64,000 nucleotides of DNA from Anatilimnocola aggregata (lineage in GTDB: Bacteria; Planctomycetota; Planctomycetia; Pirellulales; Pirellulaceae): the NCBI RefSeq assembly GCF_007747655.1, contig NZ_CP036274.1:8432001-8496000 (forward strand), in the 5' to 3' direction. Positions 43,701 to 52,397 of the stretch are shown one piece after another. The number at the start of each line of letters is the position of its first letter. Position 1 is the stretch's first letter. Under the pieces are notes generated by a model. That model had not been told where the DNA came from. It made no database searches and saw nothing but the letters and a program-made list of their open reading frames with translations. A program made the translations under genes and the position numbers.

Positions 43701-45979
43701 AGGATGACGTGACCTATCGCCTGGGCGTCATCATCGAGCACGATCGCCTGCTGACCGACAAGCCGCAGGACGTGGCAATTCCGCAGTCGTTAACTGGGGC
43801 AACTTCGCAAAGGCTGATCGTCATCGAAAATGCCGGCCGCGATGAAGTGGTGGAAGTAAAGCGAACCGGCCTCGAACCGATTTCTCGCCAGCAGCAAGCG
43901 TGGCAAGATATGATTCGCTTGCTGGGCGAAGGGTGGAGCAGTGGTCAGCACGTGACCCAGGCCTATCTGGGCGTTGGCGATGCACAGCCTCAACTCACTT
44001 TCAAGACGCAGCAGAACCAGCAGCTCGAAACGGCCAAAGCTCGCATCGAGTTCGCCCGCACATTGCTCGTAGTCGACGAAGAGGGTGGCTATCGCGCACG
44101 AGTCACCTTTCACGTCAGCAACAGCACTGAGCAGTATCTTGATATCATCCTGCCGCCCAACGCCCGACTCTGGACGGCAGTCGTCAAAGGCCAGCCCGTG
44201 AAGCCGGTCGAACATGCTCCCCCAGTTGCCGGCGAGATGCGGATTCCGCTCATCAAAACGCCGACCGGCAGCGGCGATTATCTCGTCGAGATCAAGTACG
44301 GCGGCTCGGTCGGCAAGCTATCGACGCTGAGGCCCATTAAGTTCCCGCTCATCAGCACGCGGGGAATCAACATCGAACAGAGCCAGGTGCAACTGCTGCT
44401 CCCCGAGTCGTTCAATTGGCCCTACTTCGGCGGCACCATGAAGCAGGTAGCCAGCGAGAACGAACTGGAAGAAGGTTTTCAATCGTATTTTCAGCGGAAG
44501 GTGAATGAAGCGAAACAGGCATTGCAAAGCGACGATTTGAACGTGCAGATTCGCGCTCAGGCGAATCTCACTGGCCTGATGCAGACCTGGCAATACAACA
44601 CCTACTCGCGCAGCGCCAACAACCTGGGTCAGACCAAGTTGGCAATCGACAATTATCAGGAATTGCAGTCTGCCCAGGAAGAAGCGCAGGTTCAGGTGCA
44701 GGAGCAACTTGAGGGTCTCGACATTGCCGATAATCGCGGCCGGCTCAACGACGCCTGGATGGATAAGAAGGTTGCCCGCAGCAAAAACGTGGTCACGCAG
44801 CTGGGTCGAAATTTCGATCAGAGCCTGCGACCGCAAACAGAATCGTCCGGTCCTGCCGACAGCAAAAAGCAGAGCGAGCTCGCCTACAATCCGCAATTCC
44901 TCAAAGGGAACATGCTGGATACCGAAGAATCGAACGAAAAAGCATTGGAGGAAGAAGCGAAGAAGTTCGCCGCCGCCTTGCCAAAAATTCAAAACGGGAA
45001 AGAGACCGATCCAGCGACGAAAGCACCAGGCAAGCCCAGCAATGCCCCCGGTCAGCAGCAGCAAGGACGGGTTGTGCGTGGCGGCAAAGGCGTCCCTGCG
45101 CCAACCGAAGCCGCACCCGCACCAGTTGTCGTCGAGCTAAAAGACCTCGATGCTAACAAAGCGCTGAAGAATGACGCCGATCAGAACTTCAGCTATCGCT
45201 TTGGTAACACGCGCGAACTTGGGCGCCAGTCGGGAGTTCAACCTGGCGACCAGTCGGGTGGAGGCAGGCAAGGCCAGGGACAGTCCGGCAGTTTCAACAA
45301 CAACGATCAGATGCGCCAGCGGGACAACGCCAATCGCTATCAACAAAAGCTGCAGCAAGATGTGCAAGAGCAAGCAGCCCAGCAGTTGCAATTGCCGAAC
45401 CAATCCGGGGCTGGGCAGACCTATAACGGACAGCCAAGTCAGCTGGGATCGGTGCTAAATCCGGAAGCGGATCGCCGGAACCAACCAGGCTTTGGTGGTG
45501 CGATGCCAGGTGGCGGTGGAATGGGTGGCGGTGGAGTCATCGGCAACGCGATGGCCGGTGAACGCGGAACGATCAACCTGCCAGTGGTCGATGCGTTTGG
45601 TGCCAGCGCCGTTTCGGGGCTCGCCAGTTTGGAGATCAAACTTCCCGAGCGCGGCCAGGTGTTTCTCTTCACTACGCCGCGCGGAGCAATCGAAATCACT
45701 GCTCAGCCCGTGTCTTGGGACTTGATTCGTCGCTGGTCGAGCCTGGCGATCTTGGCTGCCGTGATTGCCGTGGGCCTGATCGTCTATCGCATCTGCCGGC
45801 AACTACCCGTTCGCCGCGCAACCGGAACAATGGCGTTCGCCATTCTGTTGATCCTCGGTGGCCTGCTGAGCATCATCCTGCAGGTCTTGCCCGTGGTCGG
45901 CCTGCTCCTGCTGATTGCCGGCATCGTGCTCGTCGTCCGCCGCGCGCTCGATCGGCGAGCTGCGGTGGCTGCTCAGTAA
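37769..45979 (+). CDS. Giant exported membrane protein, internal fusion of two paralogues
   Basis: 2736 aa from the ATG at 37769. First half (1-1230): signal peptide LLSTFALLVFASTAFAQ, module REIFVPFEDLPVILEND, beta-rich body, then three or four helices at about 1139-1224. Second half (1240-2736): a second signal-peptide-like segment IIAPLLLAAVLLASGNSAVAA, a second module (AVIIPYDPDSED, VLIPYAKFIELWNRA), beta-rich body with ENLRGWQVKPDAAR matching LSRWEVKPDDKGR of the first half, a Gln/Gly-rich region (about 2400-2600) and terminal helices at 2649-2728. The upstream 1206-aa protein has the same plan. No catalytic motif was recognised. The eight-base overlap implies co-translation. Two Gln-rich stretches resemble interaction or matrix segments. 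Confidence 0.88.
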   Translation: MSKHFLLSTFALLVFASTAFAQPSGEKPIREIFVPFEDLPVILENDKERVFLTRQEYEDLLAVVQAKAVKQGPVNIVQLQAAYSAKIDDGRAQITGKLQFEVLHEGWQIVPLQLGGVGVQSATLDGQPAAIARLPRGPLRLFVKGQGKHELVLQLTAAVPAAAALQTLQLTLPVSPAATLELSVAGNVEIKGGASVVSRKYDEAANRTKLDLLLNSGSLNIVMSLNNKQAREQRLVVARTIQVDEITLGYERLHVNVAHRILHDPVDRFRFVVPAGFEVTSVTSQRLSRWEVKPDDKGRQILEAILSEATTDATLIAISANRSPELGQDWLASLQKWKLPRLQPLDVAGEVAVVGLLVDNLLEPQELATKQLLPIDAAILIQAMPESIFRAEPGAPVVRHVATYYVPSYIDATQYDLSANFVRPESGLVVATSLLLSLSDQGHELRGGFVISPQAEDLFQVRLRAPLGWRVNEVLGDNNQPLSLERYELADGSTRMVVNLAQRIPAGSRGKIIVRASSNPPGWLADWKEQTTTFPELILEGATRETGAIAVQTVDDLAVQPLELTGLVPLLENEKAAQGLGGVITAAAYRFESRPFAAKFRVERKQPSVAAEAFSFLHVLPDALKAHYELIYQVREARTRQLAFSLPASTPKEITILGLDGVNVKEYRSADDGDRRRWTVQLAERQAGEIRLTIDFRLPVSENQLKAYPLPLIEAEDVEFQSAFAWLEGSPELEVQATTVNRTVDEAELYQARYLLEQSVATADRRVIGAYGYQGSDGLIKIDVVRREQHALPSAIVQLAELVTRVSANGLTQSVARYDLVTKATMLEVSLPGDAVLWTMLVDGLPTKPQKEGAALLVSLPPREDLKARRVQIVYETSGQPLQLTSTISAFAPKLLLRGTGDEAGREVPQADLKWDLILPSGYQLRSSSGTVSPDKKQRPPMAALQVAAVLYELGGGVNRRIGLERQIGSIAMMSDESRSMAKREAPAGGLVENVHDSFREDLAAPQANLERYERAEIVRGQPLPTPKPGEPVPAAEAPAPPPTAMPTESPPPATPALPAADPFSGPIAMNQAPPTDGAQQAIILDDGLGQPHQAAFAALEGVSSLPIDFAPLPGADIETFRSLGVDPKLQVTLVDSTRIKYAAAGVGLLVFLMGVALTRRPAKQQAGYVIIFLLISSIPVLLTSALDELGPVFDAAFFGAAALIPYFLLASICLSLWRAIVARLPAGCCQGETTTTNVPLNSSTGTIIAPLLLAAVLLASGNSAVAAEPKPDQVKVVDLKDLLPILDPGGPVAIPVDAVIIPYDPDSEDGLAQAKKVLIPYAKFIELWNRAHPDKPKDVKPAPVDFAVLAADYQATLGATDELLVTGKLTIDVLSDKAVVIPLPFSGGVLVKATIDGQPARLQVVQPKEAAPNPPAQMQQAAALPVPEAGAVMVLHTQGAGRKTVDVAFRLGLTRRGGWRQVAAALPLGGASQLALTVPDAATEVRIAGTADKGSFDTKEANEKIETTLLGSTSGRLDLQWRPKVAIGQIDQSLTSKGTGVLDVREDALRLTWVAELSFGRGTRDQFEFSLPLGYSIEQVLSENLRGWQVKPDAARQLVEVTLLKPATGSEKFTLVLSKRGRIGTGEFATFDAPAVFVSGAALQQGELMVRRSPRLELRTETANGLVRADSDANLARAMQAADSDDPSILNLRPYQTYRFVASGTGDKFQLRLNASETAVTTSAEVRTILQVAEREATLEASIQFRPQGQPLYQADVLLPAGFELDQLLPDNVLWSVVPDAASGRKKLSIHLLDGREGEFTLTLVGRFAARAKWDEVAAPVISVLGVERQQGEVVVLSDPDTDVQATNLKNCEAGLLQQTQRWLKADQQKLARVVLNYRVPDYSATFKLTRKTPRVSVRTVSNVKVTRRAIEETVLLDYQIADAGIHELQFLLPESFKTARIRIPQEESLLQRKKIEDNKADKQIPAGWIKVTLSLQDDVTYRLGVIIEHDRLLTDKPQDVAIPQSLTGATSQRLIVIENAGRDEVVEVKRTGLEPISRQQQAWQDMIRLLGEGWSSGQHVTQAYLGVGDAQPQLTFKTQQNQQLETAKARIEFARTLLVVDEEGGYRARVTFHVSNSTEQYLDIILPPNARLWTAVVKGQPVKPVEHAPPVAGEMRIPLIKTPTGSGDYLVEIKYGGSVGKLSTLRPIKFPLISTRGINIEQSQVQLLLPESFNWPYFGGTMKQVASENELEEGFQSYFQRKVNEAKQALQSDDLNVQIRAQANLTGLMQTWQYNTYSRSANNLGQTKLAIDNYQELQSAQEEAQVQVQEQLEGLDIADNRGRLNDAWMDKKVARSKNVVTQLGRNFDQSLRPQTESSGPADSKKQSELAYNPQFLKGNMLDTEESNEKALEEEAKKFAAALPKIQNGKETDPATKAPGKPSNAPGQQQQGRVVRGGKGVPAPTEAAPAPVVVELKDLDANKALKNDADQNFSYRFGNTRELGRQSGVQPGDQSGGGRQGQGQSGSFNNNDQMRQRDNANRYQQKLQQDVQEQAAQQLQLPNQSGAGQTYNGQPSQLGSVLNPEADRRNQPGFGGAMPGGGGMGGGGVIGNAMAGERGTINLPVVDAFGASAVSGLASLEIKLPERGQVFLFTTPRGAIEITAQPVSWDLIRRWSSLAILAAVIAVGLIVYRICRQLPVRRATGTMAFAILLILGGLLSIILQVLPVVGLLLLIAGIVLVVRRALDRRAAVAAQ

Positions 45980-45982
45980 GGA

Positions 45983-48900
45983 CTATTTGTTACCCGTTCT
46001 TCCCACCAGCGTGGCCACAGTCGCCATGAGTTCCCGTGGATCAACGGGCTTAGTGATGTGCGTTTGGAAGCCCGCAAGTAGTGCCTGCGTCCGATCTTCA
46101 GCCCGTGCGAAGGCCGTGAGCGCAGCTGCGGGCATGGTGATTCCTTGGGCCCGCACCCGGCGCATCAATTCGTAGCCATCGAGTTCGGGCATGCCGATGT
46201 CACTCACGATGACATCCGGCGTTGCTGTACCAAGCAATTGCAGGGCTGCTTCACCACTTGGGGCCAGCAGTACTTCGGCCTGGCAATCGGTGAGAATGCG
46301 GCGGGCGAGTTCGCGGGCATCGCGCTCGTCATCGACCAGCAGCACCTTCACCCCTTGCAAATTCGGCTGCACCCAAGCAGCCTGACTCTTGACCGCCGCA
46401 CTCGGTGTTCGCGCGCGGTCTGCTGGCTGCAGCGGTTGCACATCGCGACTCAGCGTGAGCGAAACTGGGAGCAGCACGGTGAAAGTACTGCCGCGACCTT
46501 CTCCTTCGCTGGCGACGTGAATGGAACCGCCGTGCAACTCCACCAGTTGCTTGACAATGGCCAGGCCGAGCCCCAGTCCGCTAAAGCTTCGCGAGATCGA
46601 AGCATCTGCTTGCCGGAATCGTTCAAAGACGTGCGGCACAAACTCAGGCTGGATGCCAACGCCACTATCGGCCACGCTGATCTCGACATGGCTATCCACA
46701 CGCCGCAAGATCACTTCGATCTTTCCCGCAGCGGGCGTAAACTTGATCGAGTTACTCAGCAGATTCCAGACGATCTGCTGCAAGCGGTGAGGATCGCCTG
46801 CGATTGGCCCCGCGTGACTATCGAGGATGGTGCGCACAACGATTCGTTTCGCCTCGGCACTGTGACGGACGGTATTGATGGCTGCCGTGATGACCGTCGG
46901 CAAGTCGACGGTCTGCACATCGAGCCTGATCTTGCCGGAGATAATGCGGCTCATATCGAGCAGGTCGTCGATCAGTTGAGCTTGAATGCGGGCGTTACGC
47001 TCGATGGTCGCGAGACCTTCCTTTGCTTCGCTGCCAGCGATATCGGCATGCTGCAAGAGTTGAGCCCAGCCGAGAATAGCGCTCAGTGGGGTTCGCAATT
47101 CGTGACTAAGCGTGGCGAGAAACTCGTCCTTCATGCGGCCGGTTCGTTCCGCTTCCGAGCGGGCGGCCCGTTCTGATTCGAGAAGTCGCTGGTTCTGCTC
47201 CACGAGCATCCGCTGGTCGTGATTGTCGGTGCAATTGCCGACCCACTCTTTCACCGTGCCATCGGCCAGTAGCACCGGCGCACCGCGAGCAATCACATAG
47301 CGATAAACGCCATCGTGCCGCCGCAACCGATATTCGCATTCGTACATCTGTCGAGTCACAATCGCCTCACGCCAAATCCTCGAGGTGCGCTGCTGATCGT
47401 CGGGGTGAATCGCGCTCAACCAACCAAAGCCACGGCACCCCTCCCAACTCTGCCCCGTGAAGCCGCACCAAGAGGGATTCTCTCCGACCATATTTCCGTC
47501 GGGATCGGTGAGCCAGACCACCGACGAGACCGTATCGACGAACGTGCGATACCGCTGTTCGCTATCGCGATAGTGCCGCGTGACGCGCGCCCGCTCGATC
47601 GACTCCCAACAGCGCGTCGCAACCGCCTGCACAATCTGGATTTCATCGTTCGTCCAAACCCGCGGCTGCGTTTGATGCACGGCCATCGCGGCCACGAACT
47701 TGCCCGCTTTATGCAGCGGAATGCAAATCACGGCCTGGATTTCCGCAGCGCGATAGGCCGCCACATCGACGGTCGGCACATGGCTATCGATGTCGTACAC
47801 CACGTACGGCTGATTGCCCTGCATCAACCGGATCGCTTCGGCACCGAAGTCCGAAAACCGCATGCGGCCAACGAGACTTTTGGTGCCGCGGGTGAAATTG
47901 CCGGCCAGCAGCATGGCATCCTGGTCCGCCTCAATCTCCGCGTAGGCGCAGCGATCCACGTCGAGGAATTCGCCGAGTAGTTGCGCCGAGGTCGCCATGA
48001 TCTCATCGGGATTAATCAGCGGACGAACGGTATCGCTCAAGTGCATCAAGAAGCGGAGGCGATCTTCCGCACTCTTTTGCTCGGAAATGTCTTCGACGAT
48101 TCCCATCAAGCGCAGTAACTGACCGCTGGCATCGAACAGCGGCGACAGTGTCGCCCGCGCCCAGACGATGGTGCCATCGGAGCGGATGTAGCGCTTTTCG
48201 AACGAAGCGCGGTGAGCCGTCTTTTCTGCGATTTGCCGAATCGCTTCGATGCCGATTCGTACATCCTCTGGATGCGAGTAGTGCGCGGAAGTAACGCCGA
48301 CAACTTCTGATGTGTTACGCCCGACGATGCGGCAAAACGTTTCGTTCGTGCGCGTGACCACGCCGAACGTATCGAACTCGACCATGCCGACTGCTGCCTG
48401 GTCGAAAATCGCGCGAAACCGGGCTTCGCTCGCGCGGAGAGGTTCCTCCGCTAGTTTTCGCTGCGTGATGTCGCGGGTCGATCCAGCAACCACCACCACT
48501 CGCCCGTCGAGATCGAACACCGGACGAAAAATGTATTCGAAGTAACCGGATTCTCCCGCTGCGCCGGTGAACGCGGTTTCGTCGGCGAGCCCTTCCCCAG
48601 TGGCAAAGACCTGCTCGATTTGCTGCTGTAGTTTGGCGGCGAGCTCGGGTGGATAATTGAGGTCAAAGAAGTTCTTGCCGACGATCTCTGCGGGGCGCAT
48701 CGCCAGCAAATCGGCCAGCGGCTTGTTGGCATACAGAAATCGTCCCGCGCGATTGAACGTGTAGGCAAAATCACTGATCGACGAGAGGGTCGTCTCATAG
48801 ACATTCGCTTGCTGGGCAATCTCGTTGACCAACTGCCGCCGCGATTGTTCGGCCAGATGATGTTGGGTGAGGTCAACGCCGTGGGCAAAGATGCCGGTTA

Positions 48901-49294
48901 CTTGCCCACGCTCATCGCGCAGCGGCTGATAGACCAGGTCAAGCCGAATCTCAACGGGCTGCGCGTCGTCGCGCTGATGCAGAAATGCTTGCAGATTTGT
49001 TCCCGAAAAAACTTCTCCGGTGGCATAGACGCGGTCGAGTAGTTCGAAATAGCCTTGCCCGGCCAATTCAGGGAACGCGTCGCGCACCGCGCGGCCAATC
49101 AACTGCCGCTGCCCCACGAGCGACCGGTAAGCATCGTTGGCGAGTTCGAAAACATGATCGGGACCGCGCAGTACGGCCATGAACGAAGGGGAGCGGCGGA
49201 ATACTTCGGCCAGGACTTGATCGTGGTCAACGGCCGTGGGTTGATCGGTACCCACCGCCGGCCACCGGGGAACCTGTGCAGAATCGGGATGCAT
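45983..49294 (-). CDS. Cytoplasmic hybrid sensor histidine kinase (PAS3-GAF-PAS-HK-REC)
   Basis: 1103 aa from the ATG at 49294, chosen over a GTG at 49315 because GAGGTGG precedes it. Order: PAS (about 25-145), PAS (160-278), PAS (285-405), GAF (410-568), PAS (578-695), HisKA with phosphoacceptor His731 in FLATLSHELRTPLSAILGW, HATPase_c with QIVWNLLSNSIKF, DSGVGI and GLGLGLAIVKQLVE, and a C-terminal receiver with Asp near 1032 in VIVSDIGMPELDGYEL. No membrane helix is present, so it senses an internal signal, perhaps redox or a small ligand. The output partner is not adjacent. It is convergent, with a three-base gap, with the giant protein gene and divergent from the haem-protein gene. Confidence 0.93.
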   Translation of the reverse strand: MHPDSAQVPRWPAVGTDQPTAVDHDQVLAEVFRRSPSFMAVLRGPDHVFELANDAYRSLVGQRQLIGRAVRDAFPELAGQGYFELLDRVYATGEVFSGTNLQAFLHQRDDAQPVEIRLDLVYQPLRDERGQVTGIFAHGVDLTQHHLAEQSRRQLVNEIAQQANVYETTLSSISDFAYTFNRAGRFLYANKPLADLLAMRPAEIVGKNFFDLNYPPELAAKLQQQIEQVFATGEGLADETAFTGAAGESGYFEYIFRPVFDLDGRVVVVAGSTRDITQRKLAEEPLRASEARFRAIFDQAAVGMVEFDTFGVVTRTNETFCRIVGRNTSEVVGVTSAHYSHPEDVRIGIEAIRQIAEKTAHRASFEKRYIRSDGTIVWARATLSPLFDASGQLLRLMGIVEDISEQKSAEDRLRFLMHLSDTVRPLINPDEIMATSAQLLGEFLDVDRCAYAEIEADQDAMLLAGNFTRGTKSLVGRMRFSDFGAEAIRLMQGNQPYVVYDIDSHVPTVDVAAYRAAEIQAVICIPLHKAGKFVAAMAVHQTQPRVWTNDEIQIVQAVATRCWESIERARVTRHYRDSEQRYRTFVDTVSSVVWLTDPDGNMVGENPSWCGFTGQSWEGCRGFGWLSAIHPDDQQRTSRIWREAIVTRQMYECEYRLRRHDGVYRYVIARGAPVLLADGTVKEWVGNCTDNHDQRMLVEQNQRLLESERAARSEAERTGRMKDEFLATLSHELRTPLSAILGWAQLLQHADIAGSEAKEGLATIERNARIQAQLIDDLLDMSRIISGKIRLDVQTVDLPTVITAAINTVRHSAEAKRIVVRTILDSHAGPIAGDPHRLQQIVWNLLSNSIKFTPAAGKIEVILRRVDSHVEISVADSGVGIQPEFVPHVFERFRQADASISRSFSGLGLGLAIVKQLVELHGGSIHVASEGEGRGSTFTVLLPVSLTLSRDVQPLQPADRARTPSAAVKSQAAWVQPNLQGVKVLLVDDERDARELARRILTDCQAEVLLAPSGEAALQLLGTATPDVIVSDIGMPELDGYELMRRVRAQGITMPAAALTAFARAEDRTQALLAGFQTHITKPVDPRELMATVATLVGRTGNK

Positions 49295-49296
49295 TA

Positions 49297-49303
49297 CCAC
49301 CTC
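49297..49303 (-). promoter_or_regulatory. Ribosome binding site of the hybrid kinase
   Basis: GAGGTGG a few bases before the ATG at 49294; it selects this start over the in-frame GTG at 49315. Confidence 0.65.
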
Positions 49304-49445
49304 AATGACAATCACTGCCCGCAGCCGAATTAGCTCGTTGCTTCGCCTTGCGCCTCGCCACTCGCTAGACTAACAAAAACTCGCAGCCTACTGCAGTCAT
49401 TGGCGCGAACGAGGGACCAGTTCTACGGCGATAACGGGTATCCGC

Positions 49446-52367
49446 ATGCGTTTGATTCTGCTTTGTTCACTGCTGATAGCAAGTTGCGGGCTGGTAAACC
49501 TCAGTCCGAGTGTAACGCTGGCAGCCGAACCGCCGCACTGGATCTGGTCATCTGTTGATCAGCCAGACAAGCCTGTTTTCACACGTCGCCTGCACCTCAC
49601 CAGTCCGTTTCAGACAGCCCAGCTCCAATTCGCTGCCGACTTTTGCCAGGCCACGGTCGAAATCAATGGCCAGGCGGTTCTGAGCGTCGCACCTTACTGC
49701 CAAACGCAATCGCTCGACGTTACGCGCTGGCTCCAGCGCGGCGAAAACGAACTTGTCATTCGCGCCCTGCCTGTCGAAGGCCCGTCAGCAGTCGCGCTAT
49801 CGCTGGCGGTGCAGCAGCAGAACGAGACAACCTACCTCATTACCGACAAAGAGTGGCAAGCGACTGACCTGGGTGCTGTGTTGCCCGAATTGTGGGGAAC
49901 GGGCCGCCGCAGCATCGCGCTCTCGCCATTCGAAAACTACGAACAGTGGCAACAAGCGAAGACCGATTCTCCCCACAAAGCGGCTCCCAAATTCTGGACG
50001 GTGCCGGGCTTCGAAATTCAGGAACTGCGCGCTGCCAGGCCGGACGAAGGCTCCTGGATCAGCTGCGTTTTCGACTCGCAGGGCAAGTTGCTCATTTCTC
50101 GCGAGGATCAAGGACTGTTGCGAATGACGCTGGCCGCTGATCGCCAGTCGATTGCCAACGTAGAGCCCATCCCTTCGACGCTGAAAGAAATTCGCGGACT
50201 GGTCCGCGTGGGCGATGACTTGGTTGCCAATGCCAACAACTCCAAAGGAATGTATCGCTTTCAAATCGCCGCTGATGAGACGGTGCAAGCGGAGACCGAA
50301 CTGCGGCAATTTCCCGGCAACGTTGGCCACGGACGAAACGACCTGGTGGTTGCAACGTTGGACGGCAAGCAAGTCATCTATTCCATCCAAGGGGACTCGG
50401 TCGATGTGCCGCGCGAGAACATTCGCGACTACACCTCTCCCCTGACAGAATCGAAGCGGAAAGAACAAAAGCGCGAAGGATTCTTATTGCGCACCGCTCC
50501 GCCCGGCAAGAATTGGGAACTACTCTCCGCGGGCCTGCGCAATCCGTATGGCATCGACCTGGATCAAAAGGGTGAACCTTTTACGTTTGATGCCGACAAC
50601 GAGTTCGACATGGGTATGCCCTGGTATCGTCCCACGCGCATCTTGCATTTGCTTACTGGGGGCGATCATGGCTACCGCGAATCGACCGGCAAGTTTCCGC
50701 CGCGCTTTCACGATCAGCCCGACCATACGCCGCCGGTCATCGATATTGGCCGCAGCTCACCGACCTCGGTCATGTTCGGCTATCAGCTGAAGTTTCCGCA
50801 GCCGTATCGTCAAGCGCTCTTCGCGCTCGACTGGACTTACGGCCGTGTGATCGTCGTGCATCTCGCCCCGCGCGGTGCAACTTGGCGCGCCGCGACCGAG
50901 CTCTTTTTGCAAGGGCGACCACTCAACGTCACCGATGTCACTGCGGGATCTGATGGCGATATGTACCTGATCACTGGCGGCCGCAAGACGCAGTCGGCCC
51001 TTTATCGAGTGCGGTTTGTTGGCAAGCAAGCGAATGCGGCGATCGAATTGGGTGCGCACGAAGAGGAAGCGAGAAAGTTCTCGCACGAGCAGCGCCAGAA
51101 GTTCGCTTCGCTACTGCATCCCGACAAGGCCTCGCCAGCGGGAGCGCCGCGCGACGTCGTCGCTCCGCCGGAAATGGCGAGTGCCGATCCCCTCGTCCGC
51201 CAGGCTGCTCGTCTGGCTTATGAAACACACTATTTTGACCCCAACGGCAAACCTATTCGAACGCCGGAGACTCTGCCCGATTTGCTCGCCGCCGCCCGCA
51301 CAAGACGGCCGGATGACGTGCCGAGAATTCTCGAACGTGTGAAACTCTGGAAGTGGCAGGAGAGCGATCTCTCGTCGCAATTTATCTGGGTGCGGATCGT
51401 ACAACTCTGCCACGAGACCAGCCCGGACGCAGTCGAATCTCGCAAAGTCGATCTACTCAGTCCGCTGCTTGTTCTCTGCCGGGAACTTGAGGCTTCAACC
51501 ACCAAGGAGGTGGCTCCCGAAGGAACCAGCGACGAACTGCGCCGCCGCGTGGCACTCTTGATGGGGGAACTGGGGTCCAAGTCACTGCCCGCCTTCGCTG
51601 CCCGCACCTTACTCAACAGCAGCGTGCAGGAGGACCAACTGGCCGGCTTGCTAGCGCTGCGCAACGCGCGCGAGGGATGGACGCCGGAGACGCGGCGCAG
51701 CGAACTGGTCGCATTGAACAACGTCTCGCGGATGGTCGGCGGCGCAGGCTTACCTCCGTTCGAGAAATGGCTCCGGCCGCAGATTCTCGCCACCCTCAGC
51801 GAGGAAGAGAATAAGGCCTTTGCCGACTTGCTGGAGCCACAGCCCGTTACGGTGGAGCCTTTGCCACCACCGCGCAAGCATCTGCAGAAATGGACCCTGC
51901 CGGAACTAGTGAGTGTTTACGAAGACGATGCTTCGCTGGGAGATGCCAAGCTGGGCGCAGTGATTTTTCGCGATGCTCTCTGCGTTCGTTGCCATCGCGT
52001 TGGCCTGCGCGGTGCTGCCGTGGGCCCCGAGCTAACGCAAGTCAGCCGGCGATTCAGTCGCCGCGATATGCTCGAGTCGATTCTGTCGCCGAATCTCTCG
52101 GTGGCCGAGAACTATCGCATGGAAACCATTCTCACCGAAGATGGCAAGGTGCACAGCGGTCGTGTGGTTGCAGAAGGTGACTACCGCTCCGAGAAGCTGG
52201 TACTCAATACCGATCCGTTGCGGCCCGAGTTAATCATCGAGATCGACAAAAAGCAAATCACCGATCATCGTGCTACGCAAACCTCTCCCATGCCCAGCGG
52301 ACTGCTCGACAGCTTTACCCGCGATGAGATTCGCCACCTGCTCGCATACTTGTTGGCTGGGCAATAG
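49446..52367 (+). CDS. PVC-type haem-binding, dehydrogenase-like exported protein
   Basis: 973 aa. Leader LILLCSLLIASCGLVNLS could be a lipoprotein signal (IASC) or a normal one. Residues 25-160 resemble a sugar-binding beta-sandwich (VFTRRLHLTSPF, ATVEINGQAVLSV, LVIRALPVEG). A propeller-like middle part (about 200-520) has GLRNPYGIDLDQKGEPFTFDADNEFD (shown in part) and HLLTGGDHGYRESTGKFPPR, typical of the PVC membrane-bound dehydrogenase family. HEAT-like helices follow, and the C-terminus is the PVC haem-binding domain with CVRCHRVG and FSRRDMLESILSPN. Haem c attachment at CVRCH is expected. It probably oxidises a carbohydrate outside the cell membrane (inference from the family). Confidence 0.9.
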   Translation: MRLILLCSLLIASCGLVNLSPSVTLAAEPPHWIWSSVDQPDKPVFTRRLHLTSPFQTAQLQFAADFCQATVEINGQAVLSVAPYCQTQSLDVTRWLQRGENELVIRALPVEGPSAVALSLAVQQQNETTYLITDKEWQATDLGAVLPELWGTGRRSIALSPFENYEQWQQAKTDSPHKAAPKFWTVPGFEIQELRAARPDEGSWISCVFDSQGKLLISREDQGLLRMTLAADRQSIANVEPIPSTLKEIRGLVRVGDDLVANANNSKGMYRFQIAADETVQAETELRQFPGNVGHGRNDLVVATLDGKQVIYSIQGDSVDVPRENIRDYTSPLTESKRKEQKREGFLLRTAPPGKNWELLSAGLRNPYGIDLDQKGEPFTFDADNEFDMGMPWYRPTRILHLLTGGDHGYRESTGKFPPRFHDQPDHTPPVIDIGRSSPTSVMFGYQLKFPQPYRQALFALDWTYGRVIVVHLAPRGATWRAATELFLQGRPLNVTDVTAGSDGDMYLITGGRKTQSALYRVRFVGKQANAAIELGAHEEEARKFSHEQRQKFASLLHPDKASPAGAPRDVVAPPEMASADPLVRQAARLAYETHYFDPNGKPIRTPETLPDLLAAARTRRPDDVPRILERVKLWKWQESDLSSQFIWVRIVQLCHETSPDAVESRKVDLLSPLLVLCRELEASTTKEVAPEGTSDELRRRVALLMGELGSKSLPAFAARTLLNSSVQEDQLAGLLALRNAREGWTPETRRSELVALNNVSRMVGGAGLPPFEKWLRPQILATLSEEENKAFADLLEPQPVTVEPLPPPRKHLQKWTLPELVSVYEDDASLGDAKLGAVIFRDALCVRCHRVGLRGAAVGPELTQVSRRFSRRDMLESILSPNLSVAENYRMETILTEDGKVHSGRVVAEGDYRSEKLVLNTDPLRPELIIEIDKKQITDHRATQTSPMPSGLLDSFTRDEIRHLLAYLLAGQ

Positions 52368-52397
52368 CGCCGACGCGATCGCTGAACATCGAAGAAG

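Noticed and set aside
37769-45979. Fusion caused by a sequencing error
   Set aside because: The frame is continuous over 8.2 kb with consistent coding character and no slip near the junction; a true fusion is simpler.
46145-47176. 343-aa plus-strand frame opposite the histidine kinase
   Set aside because: The minus strand carries the full HisKA/HATPase/REC motifs.
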